Source of the DNA: Planctomycetia bacterium
GTDB lineage: Bacteria; Planctomycetota; Planctomycetia; Pirellulales; Thermoguttaceae
Length of the DNA stretch: 64,000 nt
Direction: 5' to 3'
Assembly (NCBI GenBank): GCA_030527185.1
Contig: JAUNBF010000001.1
Location: forward strand, 115,376-179,375
Part shown: positions 1-8,450 of the stretch, piece by piece
Numbering within the stretch: position 1 is the first letter of the stretch
How the letters are laid out: every line of letters starts with the position of its first letter
Notes under the pieces: model-generated
Seen by the model: only the letters and a program-made list of their open reading frames with translations
Told to the model about the DNA's origin: nothing
Databases searched by the model: none
Translations under genes and position numbers: made by a program

Positions 1-1
1 C

Positions 2-1372
2 CGGGAAGTGTTTGAAATTGACGTTTACGGCCACGATGGTCCGCAGTTTCAGTACCCCTATGCGTTTGACGAAGAGCATTACCTGGTCGGTTTCAACCCG
101 GAAGGTTATTTTTGCCAATATCCGTGGTGTTACCCACCGTTTGGCGTTTATTTCATGGATGCGGAAGGCCGTCGGGAATTACTGGCGTTCGACTGGTCGA
201 TTTCGTGTTGTCAGGCAATTCCTGTGATGGAACGTTCGGTGCCGGTTCAGAGAATTTCGTCGAAAGATAGGACTTCCAATACCGGTTGCTTCTATGTTCA
301 GAACGTCTATTTGGGGCCGGGTTTGAAGGGAATTCCTGAAGGGACGATCCGTCGTCTGCGTGTGGTGGGACTGGAATACCGTGCCGCTATGGTGGGGATG
401 GGAAGTAATCGTGGCGTTGGTGGTTGGGGAAATGTCTTTACGCCGATCTCATTTAACAGTGGCAGTTGGGACGTGAAGCATGTTTTGGGAGAAGTCGATG
501 TGGAAGCGGACGGAAGTGCATTTTTTGAAGTTCCAGCCCGGACCCCCGTTTATTTCCAGTTGCTGGATGAGAAGGGACGCTGTGTGCAGACGATGCGCAG
601 TTGGGCAACATTACAGCCGGGAGAACAGTTTGCTTGCCTGGGTTGTCATGAAAACAAGAACGACGTTGGACTGGTTTCGCAGAGGAAACCCACGATAGCC
701 ATGAGTAAACCGATTCAGAAATTGCGTCCGTTGGGGGAGAAGCATCCTTGGATGAAACGGCTGGAGACGGAAAATTATCTTGATTCGCTCGAAATGTTTC
801 TGGGAATCCAGCAGCCGTGTGATTTGGACCCGGATGCTCCGGTGGATGGTTTCAGTTACATGCAGGAAATTCAACCGATTTGGGAAAAACATTGTGTCGA
901 GTGCCATCGGGGAAATATTCATCATCCCGATCCCCAAAAAGCCTCTTCACTTGCCTTGACGGGAGAGTTTATCGAGACGAAAGAACGTGTTTTGCGGAAG
1001 AATGTGGATGAGCATAAACGGAATTATGCCCGCTCATATCTGGAATTGACCGACAACGGTAACCACAATGGAAGTCGATGGGTTTCTTGGATTCCGTCCC
1101 GAAGCCAGTCGGACATGATTCCCCCTTATTTTCGCGGTTCGGTAAAGAGTTCGCTGATGGATTACCTGGAACCCTCCCACTATGGCGTTGCGGTATCGGA
1201 TGTTGAAAAGCGGAAAGTGGCGTGTTGGATTGATTTATGTGTTCCTTTTGCCGGTTCCTATGCCCAGCACAACACCTGGACGGATGCGGAAAAGGCTCAG
1301 TACGATTACTTCCAGCAAAAACGAGTTCATTTTGCTCGGGAGGAGATGGAAATAATCCGCCAGTTGGAGTAG
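2..1372 (+). CDS. HzsA-related two-heme c-type cytochrome (5' truncated by window edge)
   Basis: The reading frame is open to the left edge, so the true start lies outside the window; the GTG at 8 is unlikely to be the start. Two CxxCH heme-attachment motifs are visible: CLGCH (bases 635-649) and CVECH (bases 893-907). The segment before the first motif, with its T-M-R-S-W-A-T-L-Q-P-G-E stretch, and the Y-M-Q-E-I-Q-P-I-W lead-in to the second match the planctomycete family annotated as hydrazine synthase alpha-subunit-related (HzsA-related) proteins. These are large exported proteins, usually with an N-terminal beta-propeller, which would lie off the window. Only the family resemblance is claimed: nothing here implies anammox. 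Heme loading would depend on the resB/ccsA pair at 8.5-13.2 kb. The substrate is unknown. Confidence 0.75.
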   Translation, partial: REVFEIDVYGHDGPQFQYPYAFDEEHYLVGFNPEGYFCQYPWCYPPFGVYFMDAEGRRELLAFDWSISCCQAIPVMERSVPVQRISSKDRTSNTGCFYVQNVYLGPGLKGIPEGTIRRLRVVGLEYRAAMVGMGSNRGVGGWGNVFTPISFNSGSWDVKHVLGEVDVEADGSAFFEVPARTPVYFQLLDEKGRCVQTMRSWATLQPGEQFACLGCHENKNDVGLVSQRKPTIAMSKPIQKLRPLGEKHPWMKRLETENYLDSLEMFLGIQQPCDLDPDAPVDGFSYMQEIQPIWEKHCVECHRGNIHHPDPQKASSLALTGEFIETKERVLRKNVDEHKRNYARSYLELTDNGNHNGSRWVSWIPSRSQSDMIPPYFRGSVKSSLMDYLEPSHYGVAVSDVEKRKVACWIDLCVPFAGSYAQHNTWTDAEKAQYDYFQQKRVHFAREEMEIIRQLE

Positions 1373-1466
1373 GAAAGTGGCATGGTTTTTCCTTGAACGC
1401 GGAAGTACAATGAAACAGAAGTCGTTTTGTTGAGAAAAATTCCATGAAAAGAGGGAGTAGGGAACC

Positions 1467-2843
1467 ATGTTGCATACCAACAGGGAGCGGAAAACGCCGT
1501 TTGTGGACACGTTTCTGGAGGTGGAAAACGCGATTGCCCAAATTCCACGGTACCAGATGTCGCCCGAATCCCTCTCACCACGGCAGGCGTATCACCTGGT
1601 GCGGGATGAGTTGATCGACGAAGGGAACGCACGTCAGAATTTGGCGACGTTTTGCCAGACGTTCATGGAAGAGGAAGCCGTTCGGCTCATTTCCGAAACG
1701 CTGAAAAAGAACAGTATCGATAAATCGGAGTATCCCCGGACGGCCGAATTGGAAAATCGGTGTGTGCAGATTCTGGCCGATTTGTGGAACGTTCCTGCCG
1801 GTGCGGAGTTTATCGGAACATCGACGGTCGGTTCCAGTGAAGCGTGCATGCTCAGTGCCCTTGCCATGAAATTTCGCTGGCGCAAGCGGATGAAAACGTC
1901 GCAAAAGCCGAACCTGGTGATTTCGAGTGGTTTTCAGGTCTGTTGGGAGAAATTCTGCCGTTATTGGGATGTGGAACTGCGGGCGATTCCGATGGACGCA
2001 TCCCATTTCTGCCTCGACGCGGAAAAGGCCATTCTGGCGTGTGACGAAGGGACGATCGGTGTGGTGGGAATTTTGGGAATCACCTACACCGGAATGTACG
2101 ACGATATTCGAGCTTTGGATAAAGTTGTCGAAACGTACAATCAACACGCCACCAACCCGATTTCCATCCATATCGATGCCGCTTCTGGGGGATTGTACGC
2201 ACCGTTTGTCCAACCGGAACTGGTTTGGGATTTCCGCCTGAAAAACGTCGTTTCCATCAATACCTCCGGGCACAAATATGGCCTCGTCTATCCGGGAATT
2301 GGCTGGGTACTCTGGAAAGAGAAGGAATTTCTGCCGGAAGAGTTGATTTTTCAGGTGAGTTATCTTGGCGGCACCGTTCCCACCATGGCCATCAACTTTT
2401 CCCGTTCTGCCGGACAAATTATCGGGCAATACTACAATTTTGTTCGATTCGGAAGAAGTGGTTACGAGAGAATCCATCGAAATACGCAGCGAATTGCCCA
2501 GTACCTGGCGAGTGAAGTCGAAAAAATGGGCTATTTCCAACTCTACCACCATGCCGACCATTTGCCGTTGGTCTGTTATGGCTTTCGTGAGGACGTGGAC
2601 GTTTCGTGGAATCTGTACGATCTTTCCGACCACTTGCGTATGCGTGGGTGGCAGGTTCCGACGTACCCTTTGCCGGAGAATTTGCAGGAGATTCTCATTC
2701 ACCGCTACGTTTGCCGTGCCGATTTGACACTTCCCATGGCCGAGCATTTGCTCGACGATTTACAGGCCTCCATCCGCGAATTGAACGACCGTCCCAATCT
2801 CACCCGCAATGAATACCGCGTGCCGCAAGGATTTACCCATTAG
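1467..2843 (+). CDS. gadB: Glutamate decarboxylase (PLP-dependent, group II)
   Basis: This 458-aa protein is close to the usual ~466 aa of bacterial GadA/GadB. The PLP Schiff-base lysine is visible in T-S-G-H-K-Y-G (K270), with the G-T-S-T-V-G-S-S-E-A phosphate-binding stretch near residue 115 and the I-H-I-D-A-A-S-G-G segment (the cofactor-ring aspartate) near 235. The family converts L-glutamate to GABA and CO2 in the cytoplasm and commonly serves acid resistance. No glutamate/GABA antiporter gene is adjacent, so the physiological role is inferred. The start was chosen at the ATG after AGGGAG-like bases (1451-1461). A TACAAT box lies at 1406-1411 without a convincing -35. The gene stands alone, separated from the cytochrome gene by 94 bp. 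Confidence 0.9.
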   Translation: MLHTNRERKTPFVDTFLEVENAIAQIPRYQMSPESLSPRQAYHLVRDELIDEGNARQNLATFCQTFMEEEAVRLISETLKKNSIDKSEYPRTAELENRCVQILADLWNVPAGAEFIGTSTVGSSEACMLSALAMKFRWRKRMKTSQKPNLVISSGFQVCWEKFCRYWDVELRAIPMDASHFCLDAEKAILACDEGTIGVVGILGITYTGMYDDIRALDKVVETYNQHATNPISIHIDAASGGLYAPFVQPELVWDFRLKNVVSINTSGHKYGLVYPGIGWVLWKEKEFLPEELIFQVSYLGGTVPTMAINFSRSAGQIIGQYYNFVRFGRSGYERIHRNTQRIAQYLASEVEKMGYFQLYHHADHLPLVCYGFREDVDVSWNLYDLSDHLRMRGWQVPTYPLPENLQEILIHRYVCRADLTLPMAEHLLDDLQASIRELNDRPNLTRNEYRVPQGFTH

Positions 2844-2924
2844 AGTACGTCTAAAAACATTTTTTCATTTTTATTTTTCCCTGAATTCATCTTGTTATCT
2901 CGGCGACAATCCCGATTTCAAGTA

Positions 2925-2983
2925 TCCGCCGAGAGAATCGTGGGAATGGAAATATCTGCGTCTTCTGCGTAATCTGCGGATAA
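2925..2983 (-). repeat. CGCAGA-unit dispersed repeat, copy 1
   Basis: Read on the minus strand, this contains TTATCCGCAGA, TTACGCAGA, AGACGCAGATATTTCCATTC and ends with CTCTCGGCGGA. The same string, minus one 9-bp unit, recurs at 18091-18141. A shorter inverted partner lies at 3069-3096. It is intergenic and sits downstream of gad. Confidence 0.7.
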
Positions 2984-3068
2984 TTCTTAACGTTGGAAGT
3001 AGTTGAAATTGCTGGATTTATCCAAAAATCTCTCTAAAAAATAAGTTTTTCCGCATTTCCTTTTTTTG

Positions 3069-3096
3069 TCCGCAGATGACGCAGAAGACGCAGATG
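3069..3096 (+). repeat. CGCAGA-unit dispersed repeat, copy 2
   Basis: GTCCGCAGATGACGCAGA followed by AGACGCAGAT is an inverted counterpart of the repeat ending at 2983, so the two copies could pair in an RNA or single-stranded DNA hairpin with a loop of about 85 nt. The 457-bp gap between gad and the convergent sialidase-like gene holds only these repeats and the one at 3195-3254. Confidence 0.65.
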
Positions 3097-3194
3097 ATTT
3101 TACTTCCATCTCCATCCTCTGTGGAAAGTCTCCTATACTGCCAACGGCTCAACCGATTTATTTATACTCCATCCACTTGAGTTTTTCGGATTCA

Positions 3195-3254
3195 CTCCCC
3201 AAAGGTAGGGGCTTTCTTTTTGTTTTCCTGAAATTCAAAATGGAAGGAGTATAG
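3195..3254 (-). repeat. 60-bp dispersed intergenic repeat, copy A
   Basis: The segment from CTCCCCAAAGGTAGGGG to GGAAGGAGTATAG is nearly identical (a few mismatches over 60 bp) to 38378-38437. In both places the repeat lies just beyond the 3' end of a minus-strand gene (the sialidase-like gene here, the SelA-like gene there), so it may be part of the mRNA 3' region. Confidence 0.75.
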
Positions 3255-3300
3255 ATGGAGTATAAATGTGGAAAATGAGTTCCAGAAATGCTCCTGAATC

Positions 3301-4860
3301 CTATTTATTATTTTGCTCCGAATTTTCCGGTGCGGCAGCCACGGCAACGACGACGGAGGTGTCGGACCCCTGGCCGGAATAATAAGCGAGGAAATGGGTT
3401 TTCTGGATAAAGGTGGCGTTGACGTTGCCTGCGTCGAACGTAACCGCACTCCCCAAAGCGACCGCTTCGGATGCCGGCCAGTGGAGAGGTTGGTCGAAAA
3501 TACTGTCGGGAGAGACGACACTGCGGCGGAGAACGCCTCGGCCACGGTGGTAGTAATAGTTGCTCAGGAGGCCACTGTCAGGATCGAAAATCAGACTTGG
3601 TGTGGAGGCGAGAACGTCGCCGATGTTGGTACGCGAACGTTTCCACGTCTTACCGCCATCGAGCGAAGTCATCTGGAATTGCGAGCGTACCGTGGTATTT
3701 CCGCCCATTTCCGAGCGTGCCACAGCCAGAATTCTTCCGTTGCCGAGATAGACTGCGGACGGCTCGGTCGGCCATTCCGATTTGGGCAGTTCCGATTCCA
3801 CGACGTGCTGCGTCCAGGTTTTCCCATCGTCGCCGCTGGTCAACGTTCCCCACGAGTGGCACGGGCCTTCGTCGCCATAATTTCCCGCAAACCAGAGTGC
3901 CATCAGGCCGACTTCGGGGACGGCGAAAACGTCGGTGATCTGAATCGGAATCACGTCGAACTTGGGCGTGGCGAGATGGGTGAACGTGATACCGTCGGTT
4001 GTGCGGTAGAGGTCGTGATTCCACTCTTTTCCAATTCGCCGCACCCAGAGGAGCATGGCACCGGTGGAATCGAGCCCTTTGCCGATCGTCACTTCCCCGT
4101 CGCCGGGCGTGTTGGCAACGACCGTTTCCGGCGACCACGTTTTCCCTCCATCCGTCGATGTGCGGGCATAAACCGCTCGGGCATCTTCCCCGATGGTATG
4201 AGCCGTGCCACGACTGTACACGCAGACCAACTTGTCTCCGAGAGCCTGAATCACCGGCCAGGAGTTGTATCCGCTCACATCCTGCACGACATGTGCCGGG
4301 GCGGGAGCTTTCTGAGGTGTCACCTTGACCATGACCAGCCCGACAGGACGGGTAAACGTGTCGGCAGGGTCTCCCGGCTCACGCTGAATCCGCACCGTCA
4401 GTGGCACGTTTGGCTCGATCGCGTAGAACGATTCCAGCACAATCGTCCGTGTCTGGAAAGGTTTTTCGCAAAGAGCCGTCCGCACGGGCGTTCCGAGAAC
4501 CGAACGGGAGGTGAAAACGTCGTTTTCCGGCATCTGGGAAAGGTGAACCCGATAGACATCTTCCAGCGAAGGGTTGGTTTCCGATTCGTTTGTCGTCACG
4601 ACGATTTCGACCTTCACACCGCCGTATTCCTCCGAAAAACCAGGCACGACGCCTGCCACCGACTGTCCGACCGTACCGCCCGAAAGCGACCAGACAGGAA
4701 CGTGCGTCGAGCCGCTGGACATCATCACCAGCGATGGTTGCCCGGTCGCAATCGACAGGTCGTTCGCGGTCAAACAGTGGGGAGCATCCTGAGCCATCAC
4801 GGCCAACGTCCAGCCAAACATCATCGGCAGACAAACCCAAACCAATCGTCTGGAAAGCAT
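3301..4860 (-). CDS. Exported BNR/Asp-box (sialidase-like) protein
   Basis: This 519-aa protein starts at the ATG at 4860, which has AAGGAG ahead of it and begins a clear signal peptide (M-L-S-R-R-L-V-W...A-M-A-Q-D). Asp-box motifs S-T-D-G-G-K-T-W, S-G-D-D-G-K-T-W and S-L-D-G-G-K-T-W show a six-bladed sialidase-type propeller in the C-terminal 300 residues; about 190 N-terminal residues precede it. I do not see a clean F-R-I-P arginine motif; the corresponding place reads Y-N-S-W-P, so true exo-alpha-sialidase (GH33) activity is doubtful. It is the last gene of a three-gene minus-strand unit, 40 bp behind a DUF1559 gene, and probably acts on glycans outside the cytoplasm. Confidence 0.8.
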   Translation of the reverse strand: MLSRRLVWVCLPMMFGWTLAVMAQDAPHCLTANDLSIATGQPSLVMMSSGSTHVPVWSLSGGTVGQSVAGVVPGFSEEYGGVKVEIVVTTNESETNPSLEDVYRVHLSQMPENDVFTSRSVLGTPVRTALCEKPFQTRTIVLESFYAIEPNVPLTVRIQREPGDPADTFTRPVGLVMVKVTPQKAPAPAHVVQDVSGYNSWPVIQALGDKLVCVYSRGTAHTIGEDARAVYARTSTDGGKTWSPETVVANTPGDGEVTIGKGLDSTGAMLLWVRRIGKEWNHDLYRTTDGITFTHLATPKFDVIPIQITDVFAVPEVGLMALWFAGNYGDEGPCHSWGTLTSGDDGKTWTQHVVESELPKSEWPTEPSAVYLGNGRILAVARSEMGGNTTVRSQFQMTSLDGGKTWKRSRTNIGDVLASTPSLIFDPDSGLLSNYYYHRGRGVLRRSVVSPDSIFDQPLHWPASEAVALGSAVTFDAGNVNATFIQKTHFLAYYSGQGSDTSVVVAVAAAPENSEQNNK

Positions 4861-4900
4861 AAAAATTCTCCTTAAAAATGGAAGTAAAATGGCGAAACGA

Positions 4901-5923
4901 TCAAGGGGTCCAGGTAGCCACCTGACCATCGTTGCGAATCCCTAAATTCTCGTGTGTTTCCGGCTCTATGCTGTACGAAATCCGTTGGACGGAGCCGTCG
5001 CACATGGCCATCCCGAAAGACCCGGCGTGAGCGGAGCCAAATCGGCTGGGAGCGGTGTCGTACTGCGGACGATCCTGGACGGGATAATGACTTTGCGAGG
5101 TGGATCGCAGGGTGTCACCGTCGCCGCCGGAATAACCTGTCGCGTCGTCTCCACCGCAGAGTAATGCCGCCGTGCCGATGTAGCGATCCGACGCCATGTA
5201 TTTCTCCCCGCAAAGGTAGGTGTTGCTCGTTCCGTCACGAATTTCCGACAGTGTGATCTGGCTTCCATGGTAAATCACGCCCGTTCCGACTGGTTTCCAC
5301 TGATTCTTGCGCAGAATCTCCATCGCGTCGTTCATATCCTTCACTTCGGTGATATGGCCGGGATGGGTGGAGCCGCAATTTCCTGCGTAGTCCGTTTTCA
5401 TGACATTCTGTTCGCCCGACGGAAGTTGCACATTTTGGAACGTCGCACTCGAAAATTTCGTGTACGAAGCCTGGCACGTCCGACGCGAAGGGCAGAAAAA
5501 AACGGGAATCGGCGTGGTGATGACCGTTTCGCTCCCTTTTTTCTGTTCCGAAGTAATCGTGTCGGGCTGCCCGTCCGAACCCATCTGAAAAAGGGCGTTC
5601 TGTTCCAAAAACGGCAAAATGGAAAACGTCCACGCTCCCGGCTGCGCATACGAAAAGCCGCGATCGGGGTCGCCGCACCACGAATAGTACCAACCTCCCG
5701 ACGGGAGATTTTTTTGCGCAGTCTCCAAATTCAGACATGCCAACGCCATTTGCCGCAGGTGATTGTTACACTGCATCTGGCGAGCCGCTTCCCGTGCCTG
5801 CTGGACGGCTGGCAGGAGTAACCCCACCAACATCCCGATAATCGCAATCACCACCAGCAACTCGACTAATGTAAAACCGGCACGTTGCCTGAATTCAGGA
5901 AAAAAGGCGTATCTCGACAACAT
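4901..5923 (-). CDS. DUF1559 pilin-like (type IV prepilin N-terminus) protein
   Basis: This 340-aa protein uses the ATG at 5923, preceded by AAAGGGGG. The N-terminus has the class III prepilin signature ([16 protein letters not shown]), with cleavage expected after the Gly, then a hydrophobic helix and the P-A-V-Q-Q-A-R-E-A-A-R run typical of DUF1559. The C-terminus has the family's G-S-A-H-A-G...M-C-D-G-S-V-Q box. Function is unknown; such proteins are thought to form or decorate pseudopilus-like surface structures. It lies 19 bp after the PEP-CTERM gene and 40 bp before the sialidase-like gene, so the three are probably co-transcribed from the promoter at 8395-8422. Confidence 0.9.
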   Translation of the reverse strand: MLSRYAFFPEFRQRAGFTLVELLVVIAIIGMLVGLLLPAVQQAREAARQMQCNNHLRQMALACLNLETAQKNLPSGGWYYSWCGDPDRGFSYAQPGAWTFSILPFLEQNALFQMGSDGQPDTITSEQKKGSETVITTPIPVFFCPSRRTCQASYTKFSSATFQNVQLPSGEQNVMKTDYAGNCGSTHPGHITEVKDMNDAMEILRKNQWKPVGTGVIYHGSQITLSEIRDGTSNTYLCGEKYMASDRYIGTAALLCGGDDATGYSGGDGDTLRSTSQSHYPVQDRPQYDTAPSRFGSAHAGSFGMAMCDGSVQRISYSIEPETHENLGIRNDGQVATWTP

Positions 5924-5942
5924 GGAATACCCCCTTTCTTCC

Positions 5943-8293
5943 TTAAAAAGCCTGTTTTCCACGTCGCCAACAGCCCAAAGCCACCAATCCCAACGCCAGC
6001 AACAACCAACTCCCAGGTTCCGGCACGGCGGCACGATCCACGCCCAAATAAAGTTGCGTTCCCTCACCCCAGAGGTTGAAATAATGCTCCTGCCAGCCCG
6101 AAAGCCAGGTCGAAACATCCAGACTGGCCAGGTTGCCAATCGTTCCCACCGCCAATCCATCCAGGGAACTCCAATCCGCGTCCGAATCGATGTTCAGCAA
6201 CAATCCCCCCGCCGCCATTTCCAACGTCTCAACCGCAAGCGTATCGTATGTATTCGCGTCCAAAATATCGAGTTGCAACTGTCCGCCATCCTGGACAGTC
6301 AACTTCTTTCCAGCCGCAAACAGTGTGTTTCCATAGGGATTCGACTGGTCGCCCGGTGAAAAAATGCCGCCGGTCTCCACTTGCAGAGAGAACGGAACAT
6401 CCTCATCCAGCGACGAGACCCGCGAATCATCCGAACCTGCCACGACGCGAACCGTATCGGTCGTGGTGTAGTTGCCGTTGGTGCCGAGCGAAAATTTTCC
6501 GCCAGCCAGGACGACTTCGGAACTTGCCAGGGTGGTCTCCAAAACCAGCGTCCCACTTTCCACCAACGTCTCTCCGGTGTACGAGAGCGTTCCGGTGAGC
6601 GTTTGCGTTCCCGCACCGGTTTTCGTCAGACCGATCGCATTTTTTACCGTTCCGTTCCACGAATGACTTTCCCCCGCGCGGGTGGCAATCGTCAGCGTCG
6701 AGGCCGCACTTCCCGAATTGAGAATCGATCCAAAATTTCCGGTAAGTCCCGCGACCGTGGCGGAATGACCGTACAAATCGAGCAGCGACTCCACATGACC
6801 ATTGTCTTTCACAAACTGAATCACGCTGTGGGGGGAAAGTGCGTTATCGGCCATCAGTGCCAACCGTGCCGTGGCCGCGTAAGTCGCATTTCCCGCCGCG
6901 CCCAGGATGGTGGTGCCGGAATAGTCGTTTTCAGGATTCGTCAAAACTGCCCAACCGCCATTCCAACAAATCGTCAAATTTCCCGGATTGGCAGAATTGA
7001 CATCGGAAATTTTTCCATCCAGCACCAAATACCCAATATCAGCGCGTTCGCCAGCATGGTCCATCGCATACTGAACCGCATTGGCGAAGGTATTTTCATT
7101 GTGTCCCCAGCCAACTTCAATTTTTCCTCCACCACTGGCAAGCCGGATGTCGTTGTACAGGTGCAGCACCGCGTCCACTCCACCGATACGAGTTCCACCG
7201 TTGTTGGAAATGCCGCCATTATTCAGCGTAATCGTGCCGGTTCCGAAGCAGCCCGAAACGATATTTCCGTCCGCGTCCAGCATCCCACTACTGTTAAACC
7301 TGGCCCAGCTCCCCTGAATCACCGTCCCGGCCGTGTAGGTATTCTCGCCGTTGAGAAGCAAGTGGGCACCTTCCATGCTATGCCCGCCGTTGAGAACCAA
7401 TTCCAGATTCCCGGTAATTTTGCCAAAATACGGATTCGTCTGCCCGGTACTCCCTCCGAGCGATAATTGCGATTTCGTCGTCTGGCTATTCGTAATGACC
7501 GCATTCTTATTTTGGGTTGTTTGCTGAAGTTGACCGATCCCCTCATTTTTTCCATTCAGGTCGAAAATGCCACCGTTGATGGTCTGAACACGGCTACTGC
7601 TGAGTTGGTTTCCCCCCGTCCCGGTCAGACGCACCGTCCCCCCTTCCAATATCAGAAAGTGGGCGGAATTCAAGCCGGTCGATTTGTTCAGGTTCAACGT
7701 TCCGCTTTTCATCCGAATCGTCGTCGCTTCGTTGTTGGCAGTTCCTCCCAAAGTCAACGACCCTTCGCCATAATCGACCACGAGCGTCGTGTACTGAATC
7801 CCGCCGTTGAAGGTGTTATTCGCCATCCCCGTCGGCTTCAGTGTGAGCGTTGCCTTGCTGCTGTCTTTTGTCGAATTCGTAATGTATACCCCCTCACCAC
7901 TGGCTGTCGATTGTTCGATGGTTCCCAACGATTCGTTGTGACCGTTCAAGTCGAATTGTCCACCGGTGACGACCAGACTCTCGCCAACCTGGTTTCCGCC
8001 GGTGCCCGTAATTTTCACGTTGGCTCCTGAAATCGTCAGATGGTTGACGACATACTGGCTATCCGTGCGGGCAAATTCGTAGTCGCCAGTGGAGAGCGTC
8101 AGATTTTCGACCGGATCGGTACTGTTATCATAAACCGTCGCTGCCGAAAGAGTCGAAGTGAGAATTACCAAAAGGAGAAAAAAGGAAATCTGAGAAAAGA
8201 ACCGTTGCCATCTCTCAAAAATGCCTATTCTGCCCCCCCCCCCGACTTTAACATGCAGGTGACCAACCCATTGCTCTGAATGAACTTGCGCAT
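5943..8293 (-). CDS. PEP-CTERM beta-strand-repeat surface protein, out of frame at an 11-G tract (putative phase-variable)
   Basis: From the ATG at 8293 (GGAGG six bases upstream) translation reads M-R-K-F-I-Q-S-N-G-L-V, meets an 11-G tract and stops at TAG four codons later. One extra G would join this start to the long frame. That frame carries a signal peptide (F-F-S-Q-I-S-F-F-L-L-L-V...S-A-A), about 650 residues of G/T/N-rich autotransporter-associated beta-strand repeats (N-G-G...L-T-G-T-L-S-Y-T-G-E-T) and a C-terminal PEP-CTERM anchor (V-P-E-P-G-S-W followed by a hydrophobic helix and W-R-R). Full length would be 783 aa. The long frame as sequenced reaches back only to a TTG at 8363 that lacks an SD. 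Known for the family: exosortase-sorted surface or matrix proteins. Inferred: ON/OFF switching. First gene of the unit with DUF1559 and the BNR protein. Confidence 0.8.
8233..8243 (-). repeat. Poly-G (11) tract inside the 5' coding region
   Basis: Eleven consecutive C on the plus strand (G on the coding strand) lie 50 bases into the coding sequence, between the start codon at 8293 and the signal peptide. This is a typical length for slipped-strand mutation. In the current state the SD-supported frame is interrupted. Confidence 0.9.
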
Positions 8294-8394
8294 CCAAGAC
8301 CTCCGTTTTCTGTAAATGTAACTGGAAGCCTTCCTCCCTTTTCGCCAGGCGATTCGGGAACAAGGCATGAATTTCTCATCAAAACGATAAAAAT

Positions 8395-8422
8395 ATTATA
8401 CCAGAAAAAAATGCGGTGTCAA
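8395..8422 (-). promoter_or_regulatory. Promoter of the PEP-CTERM/DUF1559/BNR unit
   Basis: On the minus strand TTGACA (8417-8422), a 16-bp spacer and TATAAT (8395-8400) form a near-consensus sigma70 promoter. Transcription would start near 8388, leaving a leader of about 95 nt before the ATG at 8293. That supports 8293 over the TTG at 8363. Confidence 0.75.
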
Positions 8423-8450
8423 CTAAAATTTGAGAAAACAAGCCATTTTT

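Noticed and set aside
1575..2747. Long minus-strand open frame opposite glutamate decarboxylase
   Set aside because: It is the antisense shadow of the GAD gene; the translation has no family motifs and the plus strand encodes a complete known enzyme.
2950..3100. CGCAGA repeats as a CRISPR array
   Set aside because: Units are 9-12 bp, adjacent without unique spacers, and no cas genes are present.
3313..4875. 520-aa plus-strand open frame opposite the BNR protein
   Set aside because: Arg/His/Gly-rich, low-complexity translation typical of an antisense frame; the minus strand has an SD, signal peptide and Asp-boxes.
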